A stretch of DNA of 40,940 nucleotides from an uncultured Clostridia bacterium (lineage in GTDB: Bacteria > Bacillota > Clostridia > Christensenellales > Aristaeellaceae): positions 1-40,940 of the forward strand of contig CAMJPQ010000028.1 of assembly GCA_946407745.1 (NCBI GenBank). The letters run 5' to 3'. Position numbers and translations under genes: made by a program. Shown one piece after another: positions 16,857-26,446 of the stretch (positions are counted from its first letter, which is position 1; each line of letters begins with the position of its first letter). A model generated the notes under the pieces. It saw nothing but the letters and a program-made list of their open reading frames with translations. It was not told the origin of the DNA and made no database searches.

Positions 16857-17641
16857 TTGATCCAATCGTTGGCCTTTGTCCGGTCATCGTACCAATATTC
16901 CGCAGAAGCGGCGCCAGTTCATAATCCACGATGGAACGAAGCGCCGCGTCGTCGGCTTTCTCCAGATTGCAGAAATAGCTGTGCCCGATGCAGAACCCTT
17001 CACCTAAGGATTCATCACTGGTGATGGTATTGCTCAGGCTCTCCACGCAGGCAATCAGGCGATTAAACTTTTCGCTGTTCAGTTCAGCGCGGTATGCCCG
17101 GAAACCCTCGCTTTCAAATCCGGGCTTCATATCAAAGAAAGCAAACCGACGGCGCAGAGCATAATCCAGCATGGCCAGGCTGCGGTCGGCGGTGTTCATC
17201 ATGCCGATAATGTACACGTTCCGGGGCACATAGAATTTTTCATCAGAGTAGAGCAGCTGCAAGGCGTTCCCGCGCTTGTCATTTTCGATCAGCATGAACA
17301 GCTCGCCAAAAATCTTGCTCAGGTTCCCGCGGTTGATTTCGTCAATGATGAAGAAGTATTCATTTTCCTGGTCGTCGGCAGCCTTCTTGCAGAAGTGGTA
17401 GAAGGAGCCCTTCTTGATTTCAAACCCGTTGCTGCCGCTGGCAGGGCGGAAGCCTTCGATGAAATCCTCGTAGGAATAGCTTTGATGGAACTGCACCATC
17501 ATAATGCGGTCCTGATCCTTCACCCCCATCATGGAATAGGCCAGCCGCTTGGCAGTATAGGTTTTGCCCACGCCAGGTGCACCTTGCAGGATGATATTTT
17601 TCTTCGTGCGCACCAAGCCTACTCAAATCCACTTCATCCAA
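16857..17641 (-). pseudogene. mcrB: McrB-like AAA+ GTPase, truncated with two frameshifts
   Basis: McrB is the motor of the modified-cytosine-dependent restriction system McrBC. Walker A (GAPGVGKTYTAKRL), the region VQFHQSYSYEDFIEGFRP, Walker B (FFIIDEINRGNLSKIFGELF), sensor NTADRSLAMLDYALRRRF and the C-terminal helices are all present. The N-terminal DNA-binding part is absent. Near 17612 one extra G separates the normal lead-in (MDEVDLSRL) from VRTKKNIILQG. Near 16897 one missing base turns the expected LREYWYDDRT into LRNIGTMTGQ. No McrC follows. It sits just after hsdR on the same strand, so it is the wreck of a second restriction system in this defence island. The single-base shifts could also be sequencing errors. 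Confidence 0.82.
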
Positions 17642-17682
17642 ATGTTATATTATTCATCATGCTTCCTCCCCATTTTATACTA

Positions 17683-20600
17683 TTATGCCGCCAGCGCGTT
17701 CGCATTCACCTGATCAATCACTCTTTTAATCCCCATCCACACGGACAGATCGGTGAAAATGTCGACGATGCTGCCCTGATCGGTGAACGGCGGCTCCTGC
17801 AGGACGGACATGTCTTTCAGGAGACCGTTGTGGACGATGTATTCCACGATCTGGTTCACGAAGTAGATTTGCCGGCTGTCCAGCTGGGTGCTGTCAAGGT
17901 ATTCCGCAAAAGCGGCTTTGGCAGCAGCCATATCCATGCCGACGATGCCCCGGACGAATTCCCCCAGGGGCACCGAGCCGATCTCCCGCTCATAGTCTTC
18001 TTTTGTGCCAACTTCGCTCCAGAGGATATGTTGCAGCTCATGTACATCTGATTCTGTCAGGGGTACATTGCTTTTCAGCTTGGCAATGACAGCCTGGTCC
18101 TGATGCTGGCGAACATAGAACTCGGCTTTGGCCTTGTAGTTTTTCAGATCGTCGTTTTCCAGCTCGGCATCGTTCCATTCCATGGAGAGAATCTCATCGT
18201 CAAAGTTAGTTTCATACTTGATGCGGCCGACGGGGATATACTTGATCAGGCCCCGGATATTCTCCCGGATGTGCTCAAATTCATTGATGCCGGCGTTCTC
18301 CACATAATCCGTCGTCAGGATCCGCTGGATCAGTTCCTGCTGGGCCATGATCTCCGGGATGTTGGCAACTTCAGCCACTGCGGCGACCTTTTTCATCAGA
18401 TCGGCACGGGCGCGGGTGTATTTCTTGCCGGCGAGATAGGCCAGCTCAATCCCATACAGTAGCGCATCGAAACGGAGTGCCTTGGGATCATCTGGATCGG
18501 GCTGCACCAGCGGGGCAATCTCCCGGGCCATGTCCAGCGTATCCTCATAGGTCAGAGTGGGATACCGATCCGGGTCGCTGAACTGCTCCACATACTTCAT
18601 GTGCTGCCGCACAGCAAAACTCTCCCGGTTCAAGGCGCGTACCCTATCCAGCAGATCCTGCACCAGGGCTTTTCGGAAGACGATCAGGTCCTCCGTCTGA
18701 TAGACGATATCCTGCAGCTTGAAGGCGATCTGTGCTTTCAGGCTGAACAGCGCGCCGGAGAGTGCGATCATGTTCGCCGTGGGCTTGCCCTTGTTCATGC
18801 GGAAGAACTCGAAGTTGCCGCAGAAATCGAAGATATAGAATTTGCTCTTATCCTGCCCGTCAATGAGCCTGGGGCAAAGGCGGGTGCCGCGGCCGATCAT
18901 CTGCCAGAACTTGGCCTTGCTCATCACCTTTTTGAAGAAGACCAGGTTCAGCACCTCCGGCACGTCGATGCCGGTGTCCAGCATGTCCACGGAGATGGCG
19001 ATCTGCGGGAGCTTTGCCGGATCAGAGAATTCGTCGATGGCGCTCTGGGCATAGGTCATATAGTTGTCGATCACCTTCGCCCATCCGGCCAGATGCGGAT
19101 ACTCTTTCCCGAAAACCTCCAGGATCTTCTCGGCATGGGTGTGGTTTTTGGCGAAGATAATGGTCTTGCCGATCCGGTTGCCATAGTCGATCCGCAGCCC
19201 GTTCTCCATCAGCACCCGCAGGACTTCCCGGATCGTATCCTCGTTGAAAATCCACTCGTTCAGGGCAGAGGAGGCGATGCTTTCCGGCAGATCGCCGTTC
19301 TCGTCCTCGAAGGTGTCCTCATAGGCTTGCTTATCCTCCTCGGAGAGCTCGTCGTACACGATGCCCTGCTGGATAAACTTCAGCGTCGTCTCCACGCTGA
19401 TGAAATCCACCAGATAGCCGTCCCGCACCGCCTGGGCCAGCTCATAGCCGTAGGTGGGCACACCGCTCTCCAGCTCGAAAACCTCATAGGTATTCTTGTC
19501 GATATCATCCTTGGGCGTAGCGGTGAGGCCCACCAGCGGGGCATCAAAATACGTGAAGATGTCCCGATATTTGTTGTAGATGGAGCGGTGCGCCTCGTCG
19601 CAGATCACCAGGTCGAAATGCCCGCAGGTGAACAGCCGCCCGCCGTCCTCGTCGTGGACGGTGTCGATGCAGTTGAACATGGTCTGATAGGTGGAGAAGG
19701 CGCAGTGCGCCGTCACATTGCTCCTGTCCTCGCACAGGTTCACCACGGACAGATCAGGCATCAGGTTGACGAAGCTGCGCTTGGCCTGGGTGACCAGGGA
19801 ATTCCGGTCCGCCAGGAACAGGATGTTCTTCACCCAGCCCTTTTCCAGCAGCACCTTGCACAGGGCGATGACCGTGCGGGTCTTGCCGCTACCGGTGGCC
19901 ATGACCAGCAGCGCCTTCCGGCGGTTCTTTTCATCAAAGCTCTCGCAGACGGCCTTGATGGCCTCCTCCTGGTAATAACGCCCGGCGATCTGCCTGTCCA
20001 CGGTGACATGCTTCAGGGACAGCCGCATCCGGCGCAGGTTGAACAGCTTTTCCAGATCCCGCTTGCTGTAGACGGTCGCCACCCGGCGCTCCGGGTACTG
20101 CCCGTCATCCATCCGGGTCTCAAAGCCGTTGGTCAGGAAGATGACCGGCCGGCGGCCGCACTGCTTCTCCAGCAGATCGGCGTACAGCTTGGCCTGCTGG
20201 CGGCCCTTTGCGGGGTCCACACAGGTGCGCTTGGCCTCGATCACCGCCAGGGGGCGCCCATCATCGCCGTAGAGCACATAATCGGCATAGCCCACCTCGC
20301 TCCGGTTGGGCATGCCGGGCAGCTCCACCTCATCCAGCCAGTCCTTGCCCTTCGTCCAGCCGGCGTCCTCCAGCATCACATCGATATAGAGCTTGCGGGT
20401 CTTATATTCGGAGATCTCCAGCGGCTTAGGCGTATAGCTCTGCTGCTGCTCCTCGCGGCGGGCGGTCAATTCCTCCCTTAGGGCGGCGTTCTCCGCCATC
20501 AGCTCCTGCAGCTGGGCTTCCGTCTCCGGCGGCACGACGGCCACCGGCGCGGCGGGGGCTTCCGGCAGGGACGGATCGAACTTCCCCGGGGTATAGTCGC

Positions 20601-20979
20601 TCCCGTAGCAGTAGGCCACGAAGTCCATGAACACCCACAGGTTCTGCAGGCAGAGCATGGCCTGTTCCTTCGTGATCCTCTTCCCGTCGTGGGCGGCGCT
20701 GTTGCCCACGCGCCGGATGTAATCCAGCCGCCGCATGAGGTTGTCGTCCACAATGTCCCGGAATTCCTCCGTGCTCAGCAGCGATACCAGCTTGTCATCC
20801 CAGGGCATGGAAAGCGCGCTGTCCACGGAATACATCCATTTGACAGCGTTCTCCATGGCCCGCCTGCAGGTCATCACACAGGCCGCTGGATCGATGGCAT
20901 AGATCTTTTCGGCTGCCACAGCGGGCTCGGCGAAGGAGGAGAAGGATGGGGTTGTGGCGAGGAAATCGAAGTTGGTCAT
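17683..20979 (-). CDS. hsdR: Type I restriction enzyme R subunit (nuclease-translocase)
   Basis: A 1098-residue motor subunit that pulls DNA and cuts it after the M2S complex meets unmodified sites. The N-terminal 125 residues are a DUF4145-like helical domain, followed by a coiled coil (about 155-183). The nuclease motif is Asp in VGYADYVL plus EAK in LAVIEAKR. Helicase motifs are Walker A ATGSGKT (about 364-370), DEAH (about 464) and LTATPKDD, and later helicase motifs include GRGTRLCPRL. ATG 20979 is chosen because GGAGG lies 8 bases upstream; the GTG three codons earlier is too close to that site. It is the last gene of the fic-hsdM-hsdS-DUF559-kinase-hsdR run, 15 bases after the kinase. 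Confidence 0.93.
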   Translation of the reverse strand: MTNFDFLATTPSFSSFAEPAVAAEKIYAIDPAACVMTCRRAMENAVKWMYSVDSALSMPWDDKLVSLLSTEEFRDIVDDNLMRRLDYIRRVGNSAAHDGKRITKEQAMLCLQNLWVFMDFVAYCYGSDYTPGKFDPSLPEAPAAPVAVVPPETEAQLQELMAENAALREELTARREEQQQSYTPKPLEISEYKTRKLYIDVMLEDAGWTKGKDWLDEVELPGMPNRSEVGYADYVLYGDDGRPLAVIEAKRTCVDPAKGRQQAKLYADLLEKQCGRRPVIFLTNGFETRMDDGQYPERRVATVYSKRDLEKLFNLRRMRLSLKHVTVDRQIAGRYYQEEAIKAVCESFDEKNRRKALLVMATGSGKTRTVIALCKVLLEKGWVKNILFLADRNSLVTQAKRSFVNLMPDLSVVNLCEDRSNVTAHCAFSTYQTMFNCIDTVHDEDGGRLFTCGHFDLVICDEAHRSIYNKYRDIFTYFDAPLVGLTATPKDDIDKNTYEVFELESGVPTYGYELAQAVRDGYLVDFISVETTLKFIQQGIVYDELSEEDKQAYEDTFEDENGDLPESIASSALNEWIFNEDTIREVLRVLMENGLRIDYGNRIGKTIIFAKNHTHAEKILEVFGKEYPHLAGWAKVIDNYMTYAQSAIDEFSDPAKLPQIAISVDMLDTGIDVPEVLNLVFFKKVMSKAKFWQMIGRGTRLCPRLIDGQDKSKFYIFDFCGNFEFFRMNKGKPTANMIALSGALFSLKAQIAFKLQDIVYQTEDLIVFRKALVQDLLDRVRALNRESFAVRQHMKYVEQFSDPDRYPTLTYEDTLDMAREIAPLVQPDPDDPKALRFDALLYGIELAYLAGKKYTRARADLMKKVAAVAEVANIPEIMAQQELIQRILTTDYVENAGINEFEHIRENIRGLIKYIPVGRIKYETNFDDEILSMEWNDAELENDDLKNYKAKAEFYVRQHQDQAVIAKLKSNVPLTESDVHELQHILWSEVGTKEDYEREIGSVPLGEFVRGIVGMDMAAAKAAFAEYLDSTQLDSRQIYFVNQIVEYIVHNGLLKDMSVLQEPPFTDQGSIVDIFTDLSVWMGIKRVIDQVNANALAA

Positions 20980-20994
20980 ATCGGACACCTCCGA

Positions 20995-22134
20995 TCAGGC
21001 TTTCAGCGAGAGCTCGATCAATTCGCCGGCGCGCCGGCGGAGCCAGGCTTCAATGGCCTTCTCGCGCCAGACAGGAAGATGATAGGTTTTATCCCGGGTC
21101 AGGCTGAAATCGAACATCCTGCGCAGTTTCTCCCGCTGGCGCGCCGTGCAGAACTCCCTCACGATATTTTCAAAGGGTACGTTGTACGCGGACAGCCTGG
21201 TTGCGGCATACCGGGACAGATTCTCAAAATCATCCGGCATGGCATAATTGAACAGGGACAGCCCGTGGTCAAACAGCGGCGCAAAGGCATAGGGCCGGTT
21301 GGTCCGGCTGTCCACCATCAGGCCGAAGTTGGCGAAATGCCGGTCTTCGTTGCAGATAAGCGCGTCAAAGACCAGCATGTCCGCATAGGCGGCATAGTAG
21401 TCCTCTCCGATGCCATGCAGGTATTCCGCCACCGTCCGCAAGGTACAGTTGTCGAGGAACCTGTAGATCGGCACGAATGAGTGGCCGATATCACAGAACA
21501 GTTCACAGGTGGAGCAAAGGCAACCCTTCCACATGGACAGCCCATAGGGCACATGGGGGATTCCCATGCGTTCAGCGACCTGGGCAGCATAATACTCCGA
21601 ATAGGGTTCATTCCCGGTGTTGGCCGCGCCGCTGGTGCCGCCCTTGTAGAGGAGTACCTTTCCGCCGAGCCGCCGCCAGCCCTTGCGGAGCATGCCGGAG
21701 GTGGTGAACTCGGGGGACGAGGAGAACCCCTTAGCCCGGGAAGAACCGTATCCGGTGTACGCGATCAGGGAGAGCACCTTCACAAAGTCATGCTCATACA
21801 GATTATAGTCCGCGAACAGCCCGTTGAAGCCATCCTCCGTGACCCAATAGCAGTCGTTCAAAGACAGCCCGCGGCTGATCTGCAGGATGCCGCGCGTGTC
21901 CCCGTGGGACAGCCCGCTCTTGGCCAGCAGCGCGTTCACGAACTCCCGGTTCCGCGGGACGATCCGACCGCGCAGCCAGGACATCAGGCCTTCGTCCGTC
22001 GGCTTGAGGCCGATGGGAAACAGCTCCCGGCAGTCCGGGCGGAGCTGCAGGATATGGCATTTCTGCCCTTCGAGGGGATCGTCGATGATCTCGAAGGAGA
22101 GCAGGGGAGTGTCGAAGTGTTTGAGATGGAACAT
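20995..22134 (-). CDS. HipA-like serine/threonine kinase inside the restriction operon
   Basis: A 379-residue protein with the catalytic features of HipA-family kinases: likely ATP-binding lysine in LLYKGGTSG, active-site ICNEDRHFANFGL (about 260-272), and metal-binding APLFDHGLSLF (about 286-295). HipA kinases phosphorylate targets such as glutamyl-tRNA synthetase and stop growth; a small HipB antitoxin usually precedes them. No HipB-like gene is present here. The N-terminal 150 residues match no HipA N-domain I know. The ATG follows AGGAG, and the gene sits 15 bases from hsdR and from the DUF559 gene. I infer a growth-arrest effector tied to the restriction system; a housekeeping or regulatory kinase role is the alternative. 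Confidence 0.78.
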   Translation of the reverse strand: MFHLKHFDTPLLSFEIIDDPLEGQKCHILQLRPDCRELFPIGLKPTDEGLMSWLRGRIVPRNREFVNALLAKSGLSHGDTRGILQISRGLSLNDCYWVTEDGFNGLFADYNLYEHDFVKVLSLIAYTGYGSSRAKGFSSSPEFTTSGMLRKGWRRLGGKVLLYKGGTSGAANTGNEPYSEYYAAQVAERMGIPHVPYGLSMWKGCLCSTCELFCDIGHSFVPIYRFLDNCTLRTVAEYLHGIGEDYYAAYADMLVFDALICNEDRHFANFGLMVDSRTNRPYAFAPLFDHGLSLFNYAMPDDFENLSRYAATRLSAYNVPFENIVREFCTARQREKLRRMFDFSLTRDKTYHLPVWREKAIEAWLRRRAGELIELSLKA

Positions 22135-22149
22135 GGTGATTCTCCTGTG

Positions 22150-22533
22150 TCAGGACTGTGTGTCACTCTCTGCGCTTCTTTCTCTGATCGCGATGTCAAT
22201 TGCTTCACAAACGGATCGAAAATCGTCATCAATCTGCTGATTCGTGAACCGCAGCACCCGCAAGCCCAGCGATTCCAGGAACGCGCTGCGTTCTGCATCA
22301 TAGGCAAGGCCTTGTTCTGTATAGTGCTGAGAGCCATCCGCTTCGATAACCAGTTTTGCGGAAGCACAGTAGAAGTCAACAATGAAGGAACCGATGATGC
22401 GTTGCTTATAGATTTTCACCGGGTACTTGCGCAGAAACAGGTACCAGAGTTTGCGCTCCTGAGGCGTCATGTCTTTGCGCAGTTCACGCGCACGGGGAAG
22501 CATGGCATCATTTTTGGGAATGATGGAAGACAT
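22150..22533 (-). CDS. DUF559 endonuclease-domain protein (Vsr/PD-(D/E)XK-like)
   Basis: A 127-residue protein of the DUF559 family, which has the fold of very-short-patch repair nucleases. Visible are the typical N-terminus (ARELRKDMTPQERKLW) and the core FIVDFYCASAKLVIEADG with acidic residues at the expected metal site, then QHYTEQGLAYD and LGLRVLRFTNQQI. ATG 22533 is chosen because GAAAGGAG lies 7 bases upstream. It is 15 bases before the kinase gene. A short repeat element separates it from hsdS, so it may have been brought in with that element or was once directly coupled. DUF559 genes are often scattered near restriction systems; its substrate is unknown. Confidence 0.82.
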   Translation of the reverse strand: MSSIIPKNDAMLPRARELRKDMTPQERKLWYLFLRKYPVKIYKQRIIGSFIVDFYCASAKLVIEADGSQHYTEQGLAYDAERSAFLESLGLRVLRFTNQQIDDDFRSVCEAIDIAIRERSAESDTQS

Positions 22534-22552
22534 GGGATGGCTCCTTTCAGTG

Positions 22553-22672
22553 GCTGCCCTCTCAGTCAGCTGCGCTGACAGCTCCCCCAGAGGGGGAGCC
22601 AAGGGGGGTAGCAGCGGCTCTTGCCTCTCCCTTTGGGAGAGGTGCCCGAAGGGCGGAGAGGGCTCACCCAAA
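22553..22672. repeat. Short hairpin-rich dispersed repeat (MITE-like)
   Basis: About 120 bases made of stacked palindromes: TCAGCTGCGCTGA, GCTCCCCCAGAGGGGGAGC and CTCTCCCTTTGGGAGAG. This matches the look of small non-autonomous repeats (CTCTCAGTCAGC...GCTCCCCC) common in Clostridia genomes. It overlaps the hsdS stop region and separates it from the DUF559 gene. Only one copy is in the window. Its hairpins may cut downstream expression or stabilise the upstream mRNA. Confidence 0.65.
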
Positions 22673-23800
22673 GTACTCCTGCATCAGGCTGTCAAACAGC
22701 ACCTGCGCCCGCTCCAACGCCCGCTGCACGACAGCTTTTGATTTGTCGACCTGGGAGACAAAGAAGGCAAAACTGTCTTGTTCGATCTTTGAAACGGTCG
22801 GTATCTCCAAAGCAGAAAACTGCGACTTGTTAATAATCGGAACAACAGGTGCATTCGCCATGTCCGCTAAAGCATCCTTGAAGAACGAAAGGCAATATGC
22901 CAGATAGATAGGATTATATCTGTCATTTGGTATGATAAAGTTGATCTGCTGATTGCAACAACTCTCCTGTGCAGCAATGCCAACTTTTCCGATAGTACCG
23001 ATACACGTTACAAGAACAGACCCTTTCGGCATTACTCTGGCTGCATCTCTCCCTTTTTCCGAAATGAAAGCTCCTACATGTTGAATTATTGTTACTCCGC
23101 TTTCGGCAATATCACCTGGCTTTATAAACGGTATGTCATCGCTTTCATAGTATTCCGGGATTTTCATCGAAGGGGTATTTCCTGTATATACTTTGCCGGT
23201 TTCTGACAGTTTTTCTTTGGGCCCTTGCTTTGAAACAGGGTCCCCAAACATCTCGACAAATCGGGCTTTGATGAGGGTGTCGAGGGTGCGGAGCTGGCTC
23301 TGGCGGGTTTGTATGACTGCGTTGACCTTGTCGAGAACTTCAACTATCGTTTCCTGCTGCGTTATCGGAGGGACAGTAAGATCGATTTCCCCAACTTCTC
23401 CAAGATAGATACCTTTCTGAGCAACTCCTTTTGCTGCTTTTTCAATATAGGTACGCTTACTGCGAAGAGCATACATAAGGTATCGACTTGAGCAGATGTC
23501 TTCTTTAGGGTGTAATACCGCTACACTTCGCTGTAGAGTGAACCGTGGCATTTTGTCCGAAACAACGGCTGCACGTCCGACAGTTCCAACGATTGTTAGC
23601 AGAACGTCACCAGTGGCAATCCTTGTTCTTTTGTCCTCTTGCCGAAAGGCGTCTTCTGCCAGAAATCGCGGATCATCCAAGGTGATTTCATCGTCGAAGA
23701 TGTTCTTTGAGCTAAGCATTAAATACTTGCTCTCCTCTACACCTTGTGGCGGATTATGGCTTCCATCTGTGATGAAATGACAAATCTCTTTAACCCTCAT
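22664..23800 (-). CDS. hsdS: Type I restriction-modification specificity subunit
   Basis: A 378-residue S subunit that recognises the split DNA target for both methylation and cutting. It has two target-recognition domains (about 1-140 and 195-340), each with the conserved ending (RSVAVLHPK...; QQINFIIPNDRYNP). Two helical spacers are present: QQETIVEVLDKVNAVIQTRQ (about 147-190) and KSKAVVQRALERAQVLFDSL at the C-terminus. Length is slightly below the usual 400. The start is supported by GGGGGAACAGG upstream. It is 25 bases after hsdM. GC is lower in the first half than in neighbours, as is common when recognition domains are exchanged. Confidence 0.92.
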   Translation of the reverse strand: MRVKEICHFITDGSHNPPQGVEESKYLMLSSKNIFDDEITLDDPRFLAEDAFRQEDKRTRIATGDVLLTIVGTVGRAAVVSDKMPRFTLQRSVAVLHPKEDICSSRYLMYALRSKRTYIEKAAKGVAQKGIYLGEVGEIDLTVPPITQQETIVEVLDKVNAVIQTRQSQLRTLDTLIKARFVEMFGDPVSKQGPKEKLSETGKVYTGNTPSMKIPEYYESDDIPFIKPGDIAESGVTIIQHVGAFISEKGRDAARVMPKGSVLVTCIGTIGKVGIAAQESCCNQQINFIIPNDRYNPIYLAYCLSFFKDALADMANAPVVPIINKSQFSALEIPTVSKIEQDSFAFFVSQVDKSKAVVQRALERAQVLFDSLMQEYFG

Positions 23801-23825
23801 TCCTGTTCCCCCACAAATCCGAATT

Positions 23826-25328
23826 TCACAGCCCCAGCAGCTGCTCCAGCTTCTCCATTTCCTCGCCGATCTGCATCTCCAGCTCCCGCAGCTCCGCCAT
23901 GATCTCGCTGGTAGGCGGATACTCCACCGGCTTGTACTCCGTCTGCTTGTACTTGTTGATGGAGAGGTCGTAGTCGTTGCCCACGATCTCCTCCACCGGC
24001 ACCAGGAAGGACTGCTCCGTGCGGGCGCGGCCTTCCTCCGCGGCCAGGTTGCCGAAGCGGGCGATGATGTCCGGGATGTCGTTCTCCGACACGGGGCTGC
24101 GCTTGTCGTCCAGGGAGAAGCCGTCGGCCCGCATGTCGTAGAACCACACCTTGTCCGTGCCGCCGTGGCCGGTCTTGGTGAAGATCAGCACAGCGGTGCT
24201 CACCCCGGCGTAGGGTTTGAACACGCCAGAGGGCATGGAGATCACGGCCTCCAGGCGGTTGCCCTCGATGATCTCCTTCCGGATGGCCTTGTGGGCGGTG
24301 GAGGAGCCGAACAGCACGCCGTCCGGCACGATGCAGGTGCAGCGCCCGCCGATCTTCAGCATCTTCAGGAACAGCGCCAGGAACAGCAGCTCCGTTTTCT
24401 TCGTCTTGCAGACCTTCAGCAGGTCGGTGCTGACGGTCTCATAGTCCAGGCTGCCCTTGAAGGGGGGATTGGCCAGGATCAGCGAGAAGCGCTCCCGGTC
24501 CGGATTCTGGTCGCTGAGGCTGTCCCGGTACTCGATGAAGGGATTCTCCACGCCGTGGGTCATCATGTTCATGGCCCCGATCCGCAGCATGGTGCGGTCC
24601 ATATCGAAGCCGGTGAACATGCGGTTCATGTAGTGAGCTTTGTTCTCCCGGTTGAAGAAGACCTCTGCCTTGCGGTGCTCCTTCAGGTAATCGCTTGCTG
24701 CAACCAGGAAGCCGCTGGTGCCGCAGGCCGGATCGCAGATCAGCTCGTCGGCCCTGGGCTGCATCAGCTCCACCATCATTTTGATAATGTGCCGGGGCGT
24801 GCGGAACTGGCCGTTCACGCCGGCGGTGGACAGCTTGGACAGCAGGTACTCATAAAGGTCGCCCCGGGCATCGGTGTCGCTGAGCTTCGCCATCTGCTCA
24901 TAGATCCCGTCCATGGCAGTGACGATCTTGTCCAGCATCAGGGGCGTCGGAACCTTGAAAATGGCGTCGCTCATATACTTGGAATAGGCGCTCTCCTTGT
25001 CGCCGTGCAGGTTCTTGATGAAGGGGAACACCCACTCCTGCATGACGCTGTACATCTTCTGCGCCGGGAAATCGTGGAACACGCTCCACTTGAGCTGCGT
25101 GCCGTCCACCGTCTGCGTACCGATCTGCACCTCGTCGGCGAAGATGCTCTCGAAGGGCAGGCCCAGCATGGCGCACTCCTTCGCACGCAGCGTGTCGGCG
25201 GCGTCCAGATCGTGGATGAACATGAGATAGGTCATCTGCTCAATCACGTCCAGCGGATTGGTCAGGCCGCCGGTCCAGAAAATCTCCCACAGGCTGTCGA
25301 TTTTGCTCTTCAGTTCGCCGGTAATCAT
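23826..25328 (-). CDS. hsdM: Type I N6-adenine DNA methyltransferase subunit
   Basis: A 500-residue M subunit that methylates adenine and carries S in the M2S complex. Residues 5-140 form the HsdM N-terminal helical domain, then the AdoMet-binding motif DPACGTSGFL (about 199-208), the family signature FRTPRHIIKMM before it, and the catalytic motif IV NPPF (287-290). The C-terminus has a coiled coil (LRELEMQIGEEMEKLEQLLG) for contact with HsdS. The start overlaps the fic stop by 4 bases (ATGA), so translation is coupled, and GGGAGG is upstream. Confidence 0.95.
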   Translation of the reverse strand: MITGELKSKIDSLWEIFWTGGLTNPLDVIEQMTYLMFIHDLDAADTLRAKECAMLGLPFESIFADEVQIGTQTVDGTQLKWSVFHDFPAQKMYSVMQEWVFPFIKNLHGDKESAYSKYMSDAIFKVPTPLMLDKIVTAMDGIYEQMAKLSDTDARGDLYEYLLSKLSTAGVNGQFRTPRHIIKMMVELMQPRADELICDPACGTSGFLVAASDYLKEHRKAEVFFNRENKAHYMNRMFTGFDMDRTMLRIGAMNMMTHGVENPFIEYRDSLSDQNPDRERFSLILANPPFKGSLDYETVSTDLLKVCKTKKTELLFLALFLKMLKIGGRCTCIVPDGVLFGSSTAHKAIRKEIIEGNRLEAVISMPSGVFKPYAGVSTAVLIFTKTGHGGTDKVWFYDMRADGFSLDDKRSPVSENDIPDIIARFGNLAAEEGRARTEQSFLVPVEEIVGNDYDLSINKYKQTEYKPVEYPPTSEIMAELRELEMQIGEEMEKLEQLLGL

Positions 25329-26389
25329 GCGTTTTCTCCCTCCCAGTTCCAGGCATAGGATGTATAGCGGCCTCCGCCGATCTTGATGATTTCTCCGCTG
25401 GCGAGCAGATCCCGCAGTGCCCGTTCAACCGTCACTTGGCTGATGTCCGGGCACTGCGCCATGATCTGCACTTTGGTGATCCGCCCGGTGGTCAGGCGGA
25501 TGATCTCCCGCACGCGCCCGGGCTTCGAGAGCCCCCGCGCGATGAGCGTCTCCACCCGGGAACCGAATTCCCGATACGCCGCCAGAATGATCCCCAGCAT
25601 GTACCGGACAAACGGCAGGTAGTCGTTTTCTCCCTCATGCCATCCGGCGGAGCTGTCCTGGAGCGCTTCATAATAGCTTTCCTTGCTATCTGAGACAAGC
25701 TTTTCCAGGCTGATGTATTTCCCGACAATGTACCCGCTGCGGTAGAGCAGCAGGAGCGTCAGCAGCCGGCTCATGCGCCCGTTGCCATCGTTGAACGGGT
25801 GAATGCAGAGAAAGTCCAGGATGAACATGGGAATCAGCAGAAGTGGATCCAGCTCCGGGTCGGTCAGCGCATCGTTGTAAGCCCTGCAAAGCTCCTCCAT
25901 GGCAGCAGGCGTTTTCCATGCCGGAACCGGTTCAAAGCGAACCCGCTTCGTGCCGTCAGGCAGCTCTTCGGCAATGACATTATCCGAATTCTTAAAGTTG
26001 CCACCGATGGATGCATTGCTGTATTTATAAAGATCCCGGTGAAGCTGCAGAAAGGGATTCGGACGAATTGAAATGTAATCATAATCCTCGTGAACGGTCG
26101 TCAGAACATCCCTGTATCCGGCGATCTCGCGTTCGCTGCGGTTGCGCGGAGTCGTCTTATTGCGCACCAGCCTCTTCAGACGATCATCTGTTGTGATGAT
26201 GCCCTCAATGCGGTTGGATGCCTCTGTGCTCTGAATCTTGGCGATCTCCAGCAGCTCAGTCAGGATGTCCTTGTGCGCCTCGATAAACAGGTTCTGCTGG
26301 CCCTTCTGCTCATGGATCTGTGAAAGGTAACTCACGACCTCCGGGATCAACAGTTTTTGATAAACAGCCTTATAGTTGAACGGCCTCAT
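25325..26389 (-). CDS. Fic-domain AMPylase with C-terminal winged helix
   Basis: A 354-residue Fic protein, a class that usually transfers AMP to target hydroxyls. The catalytic motif HPFNDGNGR is complete (about 197-205). Near the N-terminus SNRIEG matches the inhibitory-helix motif [S/T]xxxE[G/N], so it should be auto-inhibited like class II Fic enzymes. Residues about 290-345 are a winged helix (RITKVQIMAQCPDISQVTV, LLASGEIIKIGGGRY) able to bind DNA. ATG 26389 is chosen because AAAGAGG lies 7 bases upstream; a frame start 33 bases further up has none. It is first in the restriction operon, and an operator-like double dyad lies just upstream, so autoregulation is plausible. Confidence 0.9.
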   Translation of the reverse strand: MRPFNYKAVYQKLLIPEVVSYLSQIHEQKGQQNLFIEAHKDILTELLEIAKIQSTEASNRIEGIITTDDRLKRLVRNKTTPRNRSEREIAGYRDVLTTVHEDYDYISIRPNPFLQLHRDLYKYSNASIGGNFKNSDNVIAEELPDGTKRVRFEPVPAWKTPAAMEELCRAYNDALTDPELDPLLLIPMFILDFLCIHPFNDGNGRMSRLLTLLLLYRSGYIVGKYISLEKLVSDSKESYYEALQDSSAGWHEGENDYLPFVRYMLGIILAAYREFGSRVETLIARGLSKPGRVREIIRLTTGRITKVQIMAQCPDISQVTVERALRDLLASGEIIKIGGGRYTSYAWNWEGENA

Positions 26390-26446
26390 GAACAACCTCT
26401 TTCCCAAAACCAACATCGTCATTTTGATCTGATTTGACGCAATTGC

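Noticed and set aside
18601-20481. A 626-codon plus-strand frame
   Set aside because: It is antisense to hsdR, which carries every expected motif on the minus strand.
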